This document shows, one piece after another, positions 20,735 through 31,737 of a stretch of 64,000 bases of DNA. The notes beneath the pieces were generated by a model. The model was not told where the DNA came from and ran no database searches. It saw only the letters and a list, made by a program, of their open reading frames with translations. Source of the stretch: Aradus depressus (Eukaryota > Arthropoda > Insecta > Hemiptera > Aradidae); assembly GCA_963662175.1 (NCBI GenBank), contig OY759217.1, positions 6,264,562 to 6,328,561 on the forward strand. The letters run 5' to 3'. Position 1 is the stretch's first letter. Every line of letters begins with the position of its first letter. The position numbers were made by a program, and so were the translations under genes.

Positions 20735-23227
20735 ATATTGTAGCATGTCTACCCTATAGATAATGCTCAGAACTGGCGATGTCTACGAGAGGATCGCGAT
20801 CGCTAGGAGCAAAGTATGGGTTGTGTGGTGTTGAATAAAAGAGGATTGCATTTGGAAGAGCATGCTCGGAACCAATGATGCCTGCGAGAGAATCGCGATC
20901 GCTGGGAGCGGAAAATAAAGAATAATAGAGACACAATGGAAAGGAAGCCAAGATAATTGTCTACATCCGGTGTATAAGGAATAAGCAGTAAAGGTTTTTT
21001 TTCTTACTCCAGGTTTTCACACAACTAGAGGCGGATGTTAATTGGTAATATGCGATTGGCTGGAAATAAAATGGGCGGAGTCCGACGACCAATCAAGCTT
21101 CGAGAACTGTCCCCTACCACGGTCGGATATCGGAAGCCACTCCCCGTTTTACTCATTCTTCGTTCATGTCTTGGTGGATCACCACGTATCTTTTCTATAA
21201 GTAAAGTTTAGTTTGAATATGTGAAATTAACAGTCTTCTTCGCTCATGTCTTGGCTGGTCACCACGTTCTTTTTATATTGTACAGTTGAGTTTAAATATG
21301 TGAATTAACTTTCTTCGTTCATGTCTTGGCTGGTCACCACGTTCTTTTTATATTGTACAGTTGAGTTTAAATATGTCAATTGAGTTTTCTTCGTTCATGT
21401 CTTGGGTGATCACCACGTATCTTTTCTATAAGTAATATCAGTTTGAATATGTGAAATTAACAGTCTTCGTTCATGTCTTGGGTGATCACCACGTATCTTT
21501 TCTATAAGTAATATCAGTTTGAATATGTGAATTAGTCGTAGAGACACACTTTGATTTTGGACGGTGCAAAGTCAGTGGGGGTGTAACTTCTGGTGTGCCC
21601 TCGAAACTACGCAGATCTTCAGGGACTATGTGAATAGACGATTTCTACGGGAAGTCCAGAAAGGGTGATCACGCCGTCATTCGCCATGGATATCGTATCG
21701 AGGTACCTCGTAATTAAGTTATAATTCAGTCCTTCAGACACACGGCCAAATTATGTATATATTCAATTGTTGTTTTGTAAATATGTTCTCATTAAAATAA
21801 ATATGTTAAAGTTATAGGTTTGATTCATTTCATTCCCCCCCCCACTCATGCTTCTTCTGGTTGACAACAGTAATTAATTATTGTTAATTACTGATGTCAA
21901 CTAACCGTTAGGATCTTGTAACCGTTCTTCCCGTGGGAGTGCTTTCAGCTATTCAGGCATTGTTTAATTAAAGTCGCGATTTAAATAATTTTCAAATTTA
22001 ATAATTTTTCGATCTCAATTTTATTTATTTTATTAATTACGTGATTTGCACTCACACAGGGAGGGAATTGGTTATTAATATATTTTTCAATATGCCCAAA
22101 TAAAAAAAGAAATAGTTTTTTTAAGTATTAATTTAATGTTTTTGTGCCATTGTAAATTTTTGTTTTGTTTGTTCAAATAAGTTCTTTATAAATTTAAATA
22201 TGTAAATATAGATAATAACCCAATTATTTGTCCTCTTCAAATTCTATTCTATTCATCTTCCCTGTTGTCCCAGTAGTATCATTTAAAAAACCTTTGGATT
22301 AGAAATTAATATTATTTAAAATTATTAAAAATTGGTATCTCTTTGTGAATCCAAGTGTAAAGTTTGTTTAATTGAATTTTTTTCGTTGTATACGTGTACT
22401 TTCTTAAAAATTGCACGTCTTAAATTATTGATAATATTTTTTTAGGGCAATTTTCGGCAAACTACTGTAGAAATCAAAATTTAAATAAACAAAAGAGATC
22501 AAATTTCTACAGGAAATGTGGTAGCAAACAAGTTTTTATCACACTACATCATGTCCCATCTCTCTACATCATGAGGAAAACAATTATCAGGTGTTATACG
22601 ATTAACTCTGGCTTTCAAGGTGATTGTTAAACAACTGTCGTCCTCCAGCTGTGTTCGTCATTGGATACAGGTTTTGGTGTCCCTTGCATCATCATCAGGT
22701 CTTGTAGCTCTAATAAGAGTTCTATGAGCCGCCTGATTGATCAGGTAGCTTCTCTGAGGGATCTTGAGAAACTCAAATCAGCTCCAGAAGATATGATGAT
22801 AGCCGTGAACCTTTGGATTAGATTTAATATGTTTGTAAAACTTAGAAGACAAGATGGCATCTCTTTAGAAATCCAAATGAAAAATTTGTTAATTGAAACT
22901 GTTTATAAAAATTACGTGCACTTTCCTAAAAGTTGCACGTCTTGAACTTATGACACTTTTTTAGGGCCCTTTTCGGAAATTACTATAGAAATGAAAATTA
23001 AATTGAAGACCAGTTAAAAGATGTCTACAGGAAATATAGTAATTTATTGTTTATTACTTATAACTATAATTTCATTATTATTAATTCAATTATGTTTATA
23101 TTTTTATTTATTTATCATTTATTTAAGATAGCAGTAATACCCGGCGTTGCCCGGGGAACTTTGACTTTTCTCCTAATATCTCTCATTCGAATCCTATTCA
23201 ATTCTTCGACAGTACATTCATGATGTT
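20735..23227 (+). repeat. 2.49-kb direct repeat, right copy (LTR-like)
   Basis: Copy of 13520-16011 at an offset of 7215-7216 bases, including the minisatellite (21155-21545). Unlike the left copy, its final ~97 bases run on without a break into more of the CCCGG repeat. The repeat's end therefore lies inside that element rather than at a clean LTR/flank border. Confidence 0.8.
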
Positions 23228-23337
23228 ATCATTTTTAATTAAATTAAATGGAATAAGGCTTATAGTCCATCAACGGCAGACACCCCAGATAGTAAGTGTT
23301 CAGGACCTCTGGGCACCACAGATAGTATGCGCCTTTC
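23131..23337 (+). repeat. Dispersed CCCGG repeat, left piece, interrupted by the palindromic element
   Basis: Begins gcagtaatacccggcgttgc and includes the start of the 33-bp repeat section (cacagatagtatgcgcctttc). It continues at 36814 after the 13.5-kb insertion, then again at 38814 after the Transib insertion. A full uninterrupted relative is at 48328-50943. Confidence 0.85.
23332..23337. other. 6-bp target duplication CCTTTC, left
   Basis: CCTTTC immediately before AGTAGGGG. The same six bases follow CCCCTACT at 36814-36819. An empty form of the site, tatgcgcctttcaactgcgg, is seen at about 49573-49592 in another copy of the target repeat. Confidence 0.9.
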
Positions 23338-23399
23338 AGTAGGGGAGAAAAGTATGTTCTGGCACAATGGCAAATGCGCAAGATGGCGGCCGTCCCCCA

Positions 23400-24756
23400 C
23401 TCCTCTCCCACCACCACCAACCTTCACCCCCCCCCCCCCCTCCCCTCAGCTCTGAATCACTACCATCGTACTTCCCCATCTCCATAAGTTTCCGCTCTCC
23501 CTCCTAATCCTAATAAGTTTCCGCTCTCCCTCTAAACCCTGCTTTGCATTTTTATCCCACCCCTCGGCTATGCCCCTATTTTTTTCAATTAGCCCACTAG
23601 AGTCTAGAAATCAAATTGTAATTGATATTAAATCAACTTGAGAAAAAAAAAAACTATACCTGACGGGATTCGAACTCACCACCTTCCATTTTAGAGTCTG
23701 GCTTGCTAACCCCTCATCTATCATGACATGGGTGGTCAAGGCAGTGATAATCTAGGTATATAAACTTACGGCCGTATATTATCACATTGGTATCACCAAG
23801 GTTCAGCGTTTTGTAGTCTTTTTTACTAGAGCACATTTTTGTTCGCCCCTCATCGAAAAATTACAGTTCAACACCCTCATATAAGTTTCCGCTCCTCCAT
23901 TTCAAAGTCATTCATTATTATATTAATACCTCCTCGGTCTTTAACCATATTTATACTGATTCATCACATTACCCTTTCCTAATTTTCTGCTCTCTAATCC
24001 CCCACATCAATTGTTTACACTTTTCCTTAGCATCGTTCTGCTTCACACTTTTCTTCGTCCAATGCTTACAATCTCTCTAGATTATGATTCATTTAACATT
24101 TTTTCATCATAACCCGGTTTACCCATACATAAAGCTACATTCTATGTCTATTAACCTCTCCCCGCTCTACCCGTAATCTTCAGGTATTTTCACATTTATT
24201 TCAGGAGTCTCAATATCTTAGGCTAACATGCGGTATATAATTTACATTTACGTTAATTTGCTTTGTAGACTGCTTCTCGTCTCCAACTTTCTTAGGATGT
24301 TTCTCACCAGGATCTCTACATCAGGTATTTGATAGGGGTGTGTATTTCTTTTAGTTCGCTTTATTGACTAATCAATAAACCGGTAAGCCTCTTCACCAGC
24401 GTCAAGGTAGAAATACGTCGAAGAGGTGGGTGGGGATAGGGAAGGGATAAAGGCTCTAGTCAGGGCTTCTCTTCAATTTCAAGGTATTTTTACTTTTCTC
24501 CATTTTTCTACTTTCATACAGGTTTACGGGTTTTACACCACGCCAGTGACCAATTGGGTTTACGGGTTTTCTACAACCTCGCCAGTGACCAATTAGGTTT
24601 ACAAGTTTTCAACCACGTCCATTCAAAAACCAAAAGACATCAGATCAGTCTAGACTAAGCCTCAAGAAGATTTTAAGAATAGGATAGGAATAGGAATGTT
24701 TTCCAATATTTAAGCCCCCTCGGAAAAAACGGGTAGCCAGGTTATACCTCCCAGCA
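23400..24756. other. Left-arm outer non-coding region
   Basis: Mirror of 35398-36751. It contains C/G runs (about 23429-23442), two 'ataagtttccgctctccct' repeats, the tRNA-like block, and a 'gggttt(a/t)c...accacg(c/t)cagtgaccaattgggtttac' short repeat (24520-24620). No ORF of note on either strand. Confidence 0.6.
23643..23725 (-). ncRNA. tRNA-like Pol III block with T-run terminator (left arm)
   Basis: Minus-strand mirror of 36435-36511. It carries a B-box-like gttcgaatccc, an anticodon-arm-like gccagactcta and a run of 11 T after it. It resembles a decayed tRNA-Leu/Ser-type sequence, but the stems do not pair well, so it is not a functional tRNA. It may be a SINE head or a small Pol III unit pointing toward the element end. 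Confidence 0.4.
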
Positions 24757-27700
24757 TTAGGTTTGAATTGAGTAATGTCCATGAGCTAAGGTATGAATAC
24801 CATCAGATAAAACTACTCTTTTATCATCTTCCGACGACAACGCCTTCTTATTAATTCTAACACTGAACAACTCATGTTTTTTTGACTGAATCATTCTCAT
24901 GTCTGTATATACTATTTTTCCCTCAAAAAGTGATTTCTCAAAATCTTGCAACGATATATTTTTTTCAACGGCTGCTTTTTTAATACCTTCAATACATTTT
25001 TTAATTTTTTTATTTATATCCATAGCATATATCTTCGGTTTAAGTCCTACGAATTTATTAATGATAACACCATTAGTCTCGTCTTTGAATTTGCCAAGAA
25101 TTTTTTTATTTAAAACAGAATAGCACGGATGCTCTTTGGGGAAGTCTGACGTATCGAAATAATGCTCCATCGCTTTCATGTCCTGATACCAGTCGGGTGT
25201 ATTAATTAAATAAACTAAACTGTCCGTATCTGTGTACATTAATTTTAGAGTATTAGGATTATATTTTTTCATCATTACATTATAGTGAAAATCATACATG
25301 ACAGTTTTGGACAAATCTAAAATCGACATGCCTACATATATAGGCTTATTAAATAATAATTTTGTTTTACTCATAGTTACAGATACCAAATTCTCATGAT
25401 AAATTATCCTGTCTAAAAAGTTAGCTTTGGCGATGAGTTTCATTAATTTTTTAGAGTCTGTAACTAGCATCATGTTCATACGGTTTCTTATGTTCTCCAT
25501 AGTTTTCCCAAATACTGCATTATTTAATAATTTATAAAAGTCTTTTTCAAAATCATTTTTCGCTTTTTTACGAAGCTCAGTATTACAATCAATGTATGAC
25601 TGTAACCAACGAGACTGTCGAAATTGTATCGCCCTATGAATTTTTTTGACTTTTAAGCCATGTTTAATCGCTTGCTTTAGGTTGACGTAATGCACAACAT
25701 ATCGCTCACGAGGATTGAAATGAGCAACTAATTTGTTTACTTTCCCGCCTGGAGGACTCATTGTCTCAGGTAAAAATGGTAAATCGTTATGAGCTGTGTG
25801 TGACTCGGGGGGATAGACTACGTCAACCTCCAGAATACATCCTAATTCTCCATCATCGTCCATGTTTTCAATATCTATGCTTTCAGGGTCTTTCACCCAT
25901 TCAAAACTCCCATAAGGTAGAGGTCTACTCATAGCATGCCCATAAAGATTATTAGCATCTAAATAGGCAATGTATGAAGACTCTTTTTCGGGATCATACT
26001 CAGGCATATAACTATTATTAGCACTCGCATATCGGTGTGATACCTGGCATAAACCTCCCCTGATCCCCCGCTCAAAGAATAATATCATGTCATAATCCAT
26101 TAATTGCCCTAATTTCACCTTAGTATGCTTCAACATCGCATCCCATGTCATCCCAGGAGCAGTGAAATAATGTGCGGGGTCCACCTTATGACTAATAAGC
26201 ATAACATCTCGAAAATTCTGGAAAATATCCGCGAGGATGAGCACATCCGTTTTAAGATAGATGTCGCTGTATTCTCCAAGGGTAGAGCACTTAAACATAT
26301 CCCAAACACGTAGTCCACGCGTATAGTCCTCTTCACTCAACGGGGTATCAGTCAAAGTATTATAAAATTTTTCCCGGGGAGGTAGACATTTCTCATCCAG
26401 TTTCTCCCAAGCGTCAACATAATCGTAACAGAAAACCCCTTTTTTGGTCACAAGAGGAAGCTGATCCTCATTAAAGTATTTAGAGGTTTCCCTAAAGGCT
26501 GTTTTCGGAAGCACGCTAGCCATATAATCAAGACTACGACTTAAAAAGCGATAAGAGTCGATAAATCGAAGCTTAACACCGTGAACATGCTTAGTGAAGC
26601 TTATGTATTTCTCCTCAGTATTGGGAATCACATCAACCCGCTCTGAATCTTTACCCAGCTCCATAACTATAATGTTTGCATCATAATTCGATAGATTATG
26701 AAAAATTACAGGTATATATGAGGGAATTTTACACCGTAGGTTGCAGCTATTACAGGCTGCTCCTCTATATTTTCCGGTCAAATGATCATGATCCTTTACT
26801 TTAGGATTAATCTCAGAGAAACTCCCTTCACAAAGATAACAATTTTGATAATTTTCCCACTTCATCTCCTCAGCTTTTGTTATAATGATAGGGGTATTTT
26901 TTTTATAAATTTCTGAAATTTTGTAAGCTAATGAATCGATGTACTTGATAAAGTGAGCACCCGCATCTTCACCTCTATAAATATATGGAGGTATATTCAT
27001 AGGAATATCGGATACTACATGCACGCAAAAAGACATGGGTATATGTCGCTGATAAGGAACAGTCGCCTTTGTTGTATCTTCAGGGAGAGGAGCCAACATG
27101 GTTTCGAAATCCGCGTATATCACAAAGGGGAGTCGGAGTTGCCGTTCAACATTTTTGAATGCCAAAATGGGATCCTTAGGGAGCTCTATCCTAACAGGAC
27201 TGTTTTTATCGCAGTATATCTTATGCTCCCTCAGTTTTTCCTCCCCCGACTGACCGCACTGATTGTCAAAATGCTGAAAGCATCGCTTACAAATTATAAT
27301 TTTTCGTGTACTCCTCGTGATTTGTGTGTGTACGAGACGCTCAAAATTTTTAATGCATATATAATGCTGCTTCTCTCCTTCTGTCAAAAGAAGTAAATCA
27401 CGATGGTCAATCTTTTCCTTTTCAACAACTTTAATAGGATACACATCATTGTTTTCGTCCAACCCGAACACATTTATGGAAATATTGTTGGATTTTTCAA
27501 ATTTCCTAATTTCATTGAGCGGAGTCGGGAAAGAAATGTCTGAAAAGTTATACCGATGCTGAACGCCAGTATATTTAGTCACACGCTGGGGTTTTTTTTC
27601 TACAAATTTAGATAAAATGGAATACATAAAACAGTGGTGATCCTCGTTTTCAACATTAATACAAGCTTTTCTAGACTCAATGTTCTTTGGTAGAGGAACG

Positions 27701-28416
27701 TAGGTACTTCCACGAAGGGGTCGATATCTGTTTATTCGTAATCTCAATCCATCTACGGCAGTAAGAAACCATCCGCTCTTCTTCATTTGCGCTTCTTCCA
27801 TCTCCACAGTTAATCTCTTAAAAGATACATCTAAGTATTTGTCTATATCTGTGTCCTTGAAGATAGGGCGATTTTTAGTCTTGAAAGCTTTATCCGTTAG
27901 ATCGCCTACGACATTTTCAAACAAGCACTCTACTAGGAAATTAACTTTTAAAGCCGAATGTATCTGAAGCTGTTCCAAGATTTTTTCCTTTAGACAATTG
28001 CGCACATCTTCCAAAAAGCATTCTAGGTCTCCGTGTTTATTGGATCTAACAAAATAAGACTTAACTCTACCCTCGAAAGAAGTATCATAGAGAACCAGAT
28101 TAGACTCATTAGGTACAAGTTTTAATAAAGTTTTCTTAAGAGGTTCATTCTTGGGTTTTTTCATAACCGGGGCATCATTACACACAGACTCATGTCGACT
28201 ACCATTAAACCTATTGGAAAATTCATGTCTACAGTGTTTACACTTATAGACCGTTCCACAACTAAGTTCATGACGTTTTAGACTACATGATTTAGTAAAA
28301 CTCGACTTACAATGTTTACACATAAAACTAGGTTTAACCCCATGATTTAAAGCCATATGTATGTCAAAGTCACTTTTCAAGGACAGTTCATCACTACAAT
28401 AATTGCACTTATACAT
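24757..28416 (-). CDS. Zinc finger-endonuclease VII-like-family B DNA polymerase (left arm copy)
   Basis: Intact 1219-codon gene, the mirror of 31738-35397. N-terminal fingers: C4/C7/H20/H25, C33/C36/H49/C53 and C59/C62/H75/C79. An endonuclease VII-like module has C526/C529, DHDH at 542-545 and C555/C558. The polymerase shows Exo I (ADFE, 435-438), Exo II (FHNLSNYD, 572-579), Exo III (Y720, D724), motif A (LDANNLYG, 819-826), motif B (KLLNNAVFGK, 962-971) and motif C (YTDTDS, 1061-1066). All catalytic acids are present. This matches the DNA_pol_B_2 family of Polintons and related replicons, which copy linear DNA from a protein primer. It differs from the right copy at residues 211 (Met), 741 (Ile) and 964 (Leu). 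The ATG follows the duplicated promoter; a terminal-protein domain is not recognisable. Confidence 0.9.
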   Translation of the reverse strand: MYKCNYCSDELSLKSDFDIHMALNHGVKPSFMCKHCKSSFTKSCSLKRHELSCGTVYKCKHCRHEFSNRFNGSRHESVCNDAPVMKKPKNEPLKKTLLKLVPNESNLVLYDTSFEGRVKSYFVRSNKHGDLECFLEDVRNCLKEKILEQLQIHSALKVNFLVECLFENVVGDLTDKAFKTKNRPIFKDTDIDKYLDVSFKRLTVEMEEAQMKKSGWFLTAVDGLRLRINRYRPLRGSTYVPLPKNIESRKACINVENEDHHCFMYSILSKFVEKKPQRVTKYTGVQHRYNFSDISFPTPLNEIRKFEKSNNISINVFGLDENNDVYPIKVVEKEKIDHRDLLLLTEGEKQHYICIKNFERLVHTQITRSTRKIIICKRCFQHFDNQCGQSGEEKLREHKIYCDKNSPVRIELPKDPILAFKNVERQLRLPFVIYADFETMLAPLPEDTTKATVPYQRHIPMSFCVHVVSDIPMNIPPYIYRGEDAGAHFIKYIDSLAYKISEIYKKNTPIIITKAEEMKWENYQNCYLCEGSFSEINPKVKDHDHLTGKYRGAACNSCNLRCKIPSYIPVIFHNLSNYDANIIVMELGKDSERVDVIPNTEEKYISFTKHVHGVKLRFIDSYRFLSRSLDYMASVLPKTAFRETSKYFNEDQLPLVTKKGVFCYDYVDAWEKLDEKCLPPREKFYNTLTDTPLSEEDYTRGLRVWDMFKCSTLGEYSDIYLKTDVLILADIFQNFRDVMLISHKVDPAHYFTAPGMTWDAMLKHTKVKLGQLMDYDMILFFERGIRGGLCQVSHRYASANNSYMPEYDPEKESSYIAYLDANNLYGHAMSRPLPYGSFEWVKDPESIDIENMDDDGELGCILEVDVVYPPESHTAHNDLPFLPETMSPPGGKVNKLVAHFNPRERYVVHYVNLKQAIKHGLKVKKIHRAIQFRQSRWLQSYIDCNTELRKKAKNDFEKDFYKLLNNAVFGKTMENIRNRMNMMLVTDSKKLMKLIAKANFLDRIIYHENLVSVTMSKTKLLFNKPIYVGMSILDLSKTVMYDFHYNVMMKKYNPNTLKLMYTDTDSLVYLINTPDWYQDMKAMEHYFDTSDFPKEHPCYSVLNKKILGKFKDETNGVIINKFVGLKPKIYAMDINKKIKKCIEGIKKAAVEKNISLQDFEKSLFEGKIVYTDMRMIQSKKHELFSVRINKKALSSEDDKRVVLSDGIHTLAHGHYSIQT

Positions 28417-28511
28417 GATAAATCAGTACTTATCCCAAGATAACCGAATGTTTAAAGTACAGTTCACCTTCGCAGATCTCAACGATGTTGACACCTCAAA
28501 GACTCAATCAA

Positions 28512-28685
28512 GACTGAATAAACTGATCACATAGACTATTTATATAGAATAGAGGAGCCGATCACACCTGAAGAGAGCCGATGATAACCGAAACACAGTT
28601 CACTTTCACAGATCTCAGCGATGTTGACACCTCAAAGACTCAATGAAGTCTGAAAGAAACTGATCACGCAGACTATTTATATAGG
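28512..28685 (-). promoter_or_regulatory. Tandem TATA/initiator promoters of the left polymerase gene
   Basis: Mirror of the right-arm promoter region. Two ~137-bp units (about 28462-28597 and 28600-28736) each contain, in gene sense, TATATAAATAGTC followed ~30 bases later by a TCAGTC/TCAGAC initiator and then gtcttTGAGGTGTCAACATCG. Upstream of them are three to four short units of gatgatag(t/c)cgagcg(t)(a/g)cc (28726-28790). Confidence 0.6.
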
Positions 28686-28789
28686 ATCGAGGACCCGAAT
28701 ACACCTGAAGGGAGTCGATGATAGCCGAGCGTACACGATGATAGTCGAGCGTGCCCGATGATAGCCGAGCGTACCCGATGATAGCCTAA

Positions 28790-29380
28790 CCAAACGATGT
28801 TGACACTTGTGATCGTGTGACACACAAATTTAAAATTTAACTATATAAAACACGTAAGCAAACAACGAATGAAATAAATTTGAAATATAAATATATAAAC
28901 AATAAACGAAACAAATTTAAGAACACAATGAACGAAACTAATTAATTCACATAGATAATAACAGAACTAAAGAGAAAACAAAAATATATATAACACTCAA
29001 AAATATAATTAAGAGACAATCAAATAATTGTACAAAGTACTTACTGTAGCAGCAAACTAGTAGGTAGACCTCCTCAATAGCTCTGAAGAATGGGCTCCCC
29101 CCAGAGAGAGCTGCTCCTTACATAGACCAACTCTGCGCATGCGCATTAATCGATAAAAAGAGGGAGGGGGGACTGCAGGTCTCGACATGCTTGATCATGC
29201 AGGTGCCTGTTCAGGGTCACCGAGAGAAATAATCCCCAAATATCTCGACATGTTTGAACATGTAAACAACAACTTAATACCTACAGATACGAAGGTCATT
29301 TTCCAATACATAGTAGATATAAAAAAAATAATAATAATAAAAACAATAATTCACAAATAACACCAAAGGACAGCTATATG
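28790..29380. other. Left inner arm, non-coding
   Basis: Mirror of 30774-31365. AT-rich sequence followed by a GC-richer block containing tgcgcatgcgcat (~29134-29146) and the paired phrases 'ctcgacatg(c/t)ttgatcatg(c)' near 29182 and 29243. No gene. In gene sense a GTAAGT occurs within gctacagtaagtac, a possible 5' splice site, but no acceptor is established. Confidence 0.4.
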
Positions 29381-30774
29381 TATAACGATATCACAATAGT
29401 TATAAAGATATCGTTATAAATATAGCGATATCGTTATAACTACTGTGATATCGTTATAATATAGCGATATCGTTATAACTACTGTGATATCGTTAGAAAT
29501 ATAGCGATATCGTTATAACTACAGTAATATCGTTATAAATATAGCGATATCGTTATAACTACAGTAATATCGTTATAAATATAGCGATATCGTTATAACT
29601 ACAGTAATATCGTTATAAATATAGCGATATCGTTATAACTACAGTAATATCGTTATAAATATAGCGATATCGTTATAACTACAGTAATATCGTTATAAAT
29701 ATAGCGATATCGTTATAACTACAGTAATATCGTCATAAATATTGCGATATTGTTATAACTACTGTGATATCGTTATAATATAGCGATATCGTTATAACTA
29801 CTGTGATATCGTTATAAATATAGCGATATCGTTATAACTACAGTAATATCGTTATAAATATAGCGATATCGTTATAACTATTGTGATATCGTTATAAATA
29901 TAGCGATATCGTTATAACTACTGTGATATCGTTATAAATATAGCGATATCGTTATAACTACAGTAATATCGTTATAAATATAGCGATATCGTTATAACTA
30001 CAGTAATATCGTTATAAATATAGCGATATCGTTATAACTACTGTGATATCGTTATAAATATAGCGATATCGTTATAACTACTGTGATATCGTTATAAATA
30101 TAGCGATATCGTTATAACTACAGTAATATCGTTATAAATATAGCGATATCGTTATAACTACAGTAATATTGTTATAAATATAGCGATATCGTTATAACTA
30201 CAGTAATATCGTCATAAATATTGCGATATTGTTATAACTACTGTGATATCGTTATAATATAGCGATATCGTTATAACTACTGTGATATCGTTAGAAATAT
30301 AGCGATATCGTTATAACTACAGTAATATCGTTATACATATAGCGATATCGTTATAACTACAGTAATATCGTTATAAATATAGCGATATCGTTATAACTAC
30401 AGTAATATCGTCATAAATATAGCGATATCGTTATAACTACTGTGATATCGCTATATTTCTAACGATATCACAGTAGTTATAACGATATCGCTATATTATA
30501 ACGATATCACAGTAGTTATAACAATATCGCAATATTTATGACGATATTACTGTAGTTATAACGATATCGCTATATTTATTACGATATTACTGTAGTTATA
30601 ACGATATCGCTATATTTATAACGATATTACTGTAGTTATAACGATATCGCTATATTTCTAACGATATCACAGTAGTCATAACGATATCGCTATATTATAA
30701 CGATATCACAGTAGTTATAACGATATCGCTATATTTATAACGATATCTTTATAACTATTGTGATATCGTTATAC
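29381..30774. repeat. GATATCGTTATAA satellite at the palindrome centre
   Basis: About 1.39 kb built from two ~20-bp half-units, gttataactacagtaatatc and gttataaatatagcgatatc, forming a ~40-bp period, with a variant half ending actgtgatatc. Orientation reverses at a perfect local dyad: tgtgatatcg (30441-30450), a 12-base spacer, cgatatcaca (30463-30472). The dyad (30456.5) is ~380 bp right of the geometric centre of the arms (30077), so the left-oriented array is ~1.08 kb and the right-oriented one ~0.32 kb. Each half-unit carries short self-complementary gatatc sites, so single strands could form many hairpins. Confidence 0.92.
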
Positions 30775-31468
30775 ATATAGCTGTCCTTTGGTGTTATTTG
30801 TGAATTATTGTTTTTATTATTATTATTTTTTTTATATCTACTATGTATTGGAAAATGACCTTCGTATCTGTAGGTATTAAGTTGTTGTTTACATGTTCAA
30901 ACATGTCGAGATATTTGGGGATTATTTCTCTCGGTGACCCTGAACAGGCACCTGCATGATCAAGCATGTCGAGACCTGCAGTCCCCCCTCCCTCTTTTTA
31001 TCGATTAATGCGCATGCGCAGAGTTGGTCTATGTAAGGAGCAGCTCTCTCTGGGGGGAGCCCATTCTTCAGAGCTATTGAGGAGGTCTACCTACTAGTTT
31101 GCTGCTACAGTAAGTACTTTGTACAATTATTTGATTGTCTCTTAATTATATTTTTGAGTGTTATATATATTTTTGTTTTCTCTTTAGTTCTGTTATTATC
31201 TATGTGAATTAATTAGTTTCGTTCATTGTGTTCTTAAATTTGTTTCGTTTATTGTTTATATATTTATATTTCAAATTTATTTCATTCGTTGTTTGCTTAC
31301 GTGTTTTATATAGTTAAATTTTAAATTTGTGTGTCACACGATCACAAGTGTCAACATCGTTTGGTTAGGCTATCATCGGGTACGCTCGGCTATCATCGGG
31401 CACGCTCGACTATCATCGTGTACGCTCGGCTATCATCGACTCCCTTCAGGTGTATTCGGGTCCTCGAT

Positions 31469-31642
31469 CCTATATAAATAGTCTGCGTGATCAGTTTCTT
31501 TCAGACTTCATTGAGTCTTTGAGGTGTCAACATCGCTGAGATCTGTGAAAGTGAACTGTGTTTCGGTTATCATCGGCTCTCTTCAGGTGTGATCGGCTCC
31601 TCTATTCTATATAAATAGTCTATGTGATCAGTTTATTCAGTC
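31469..31642 (+). promoter_or_regulatory. Tandem TATA/initiator promoters of the right polymerase gene
   Basis: TATATAAATA at 31471-31480 with tcagac at 31501-31506, and tatataaat at 31608-31616 with tcagtc at 31637-31642. Both pairs are spaced ~30 bp, as expected for TATA and arthropod initiator. The units share cttgattgagtctttgaggt-like downstream sequence ending in gtcaacatcg. Either start would give a 5' UTR of ~100 to ~240 bases before the ATG at 31738. Confidence 0.6.
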
Positions 31643-31737
31643 TTGATTGAGTCTTTGAGGTGTCAACATCGTTGAGATCTGCGAAGGTGAACTGTACTTT
31701 AAACATTCGGTTATCTTGGGATAAGTACTGATTTATC

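Noticed and set aside
26953..27396. 147-codon plus-strand frame inside the left polymerase gene (and mirror 32758-33201)
   Set aside because: Antisense shadow of the PolB coding sequence; identical in both arms only because the gene is.
29381..30774. Regularly spaced short repeats that could suggest a CRISPR-like array
   Set aside because: Units are contiguous ~20/40-bp satellite with no unique spacers, in a eukaryotic transposon setting.
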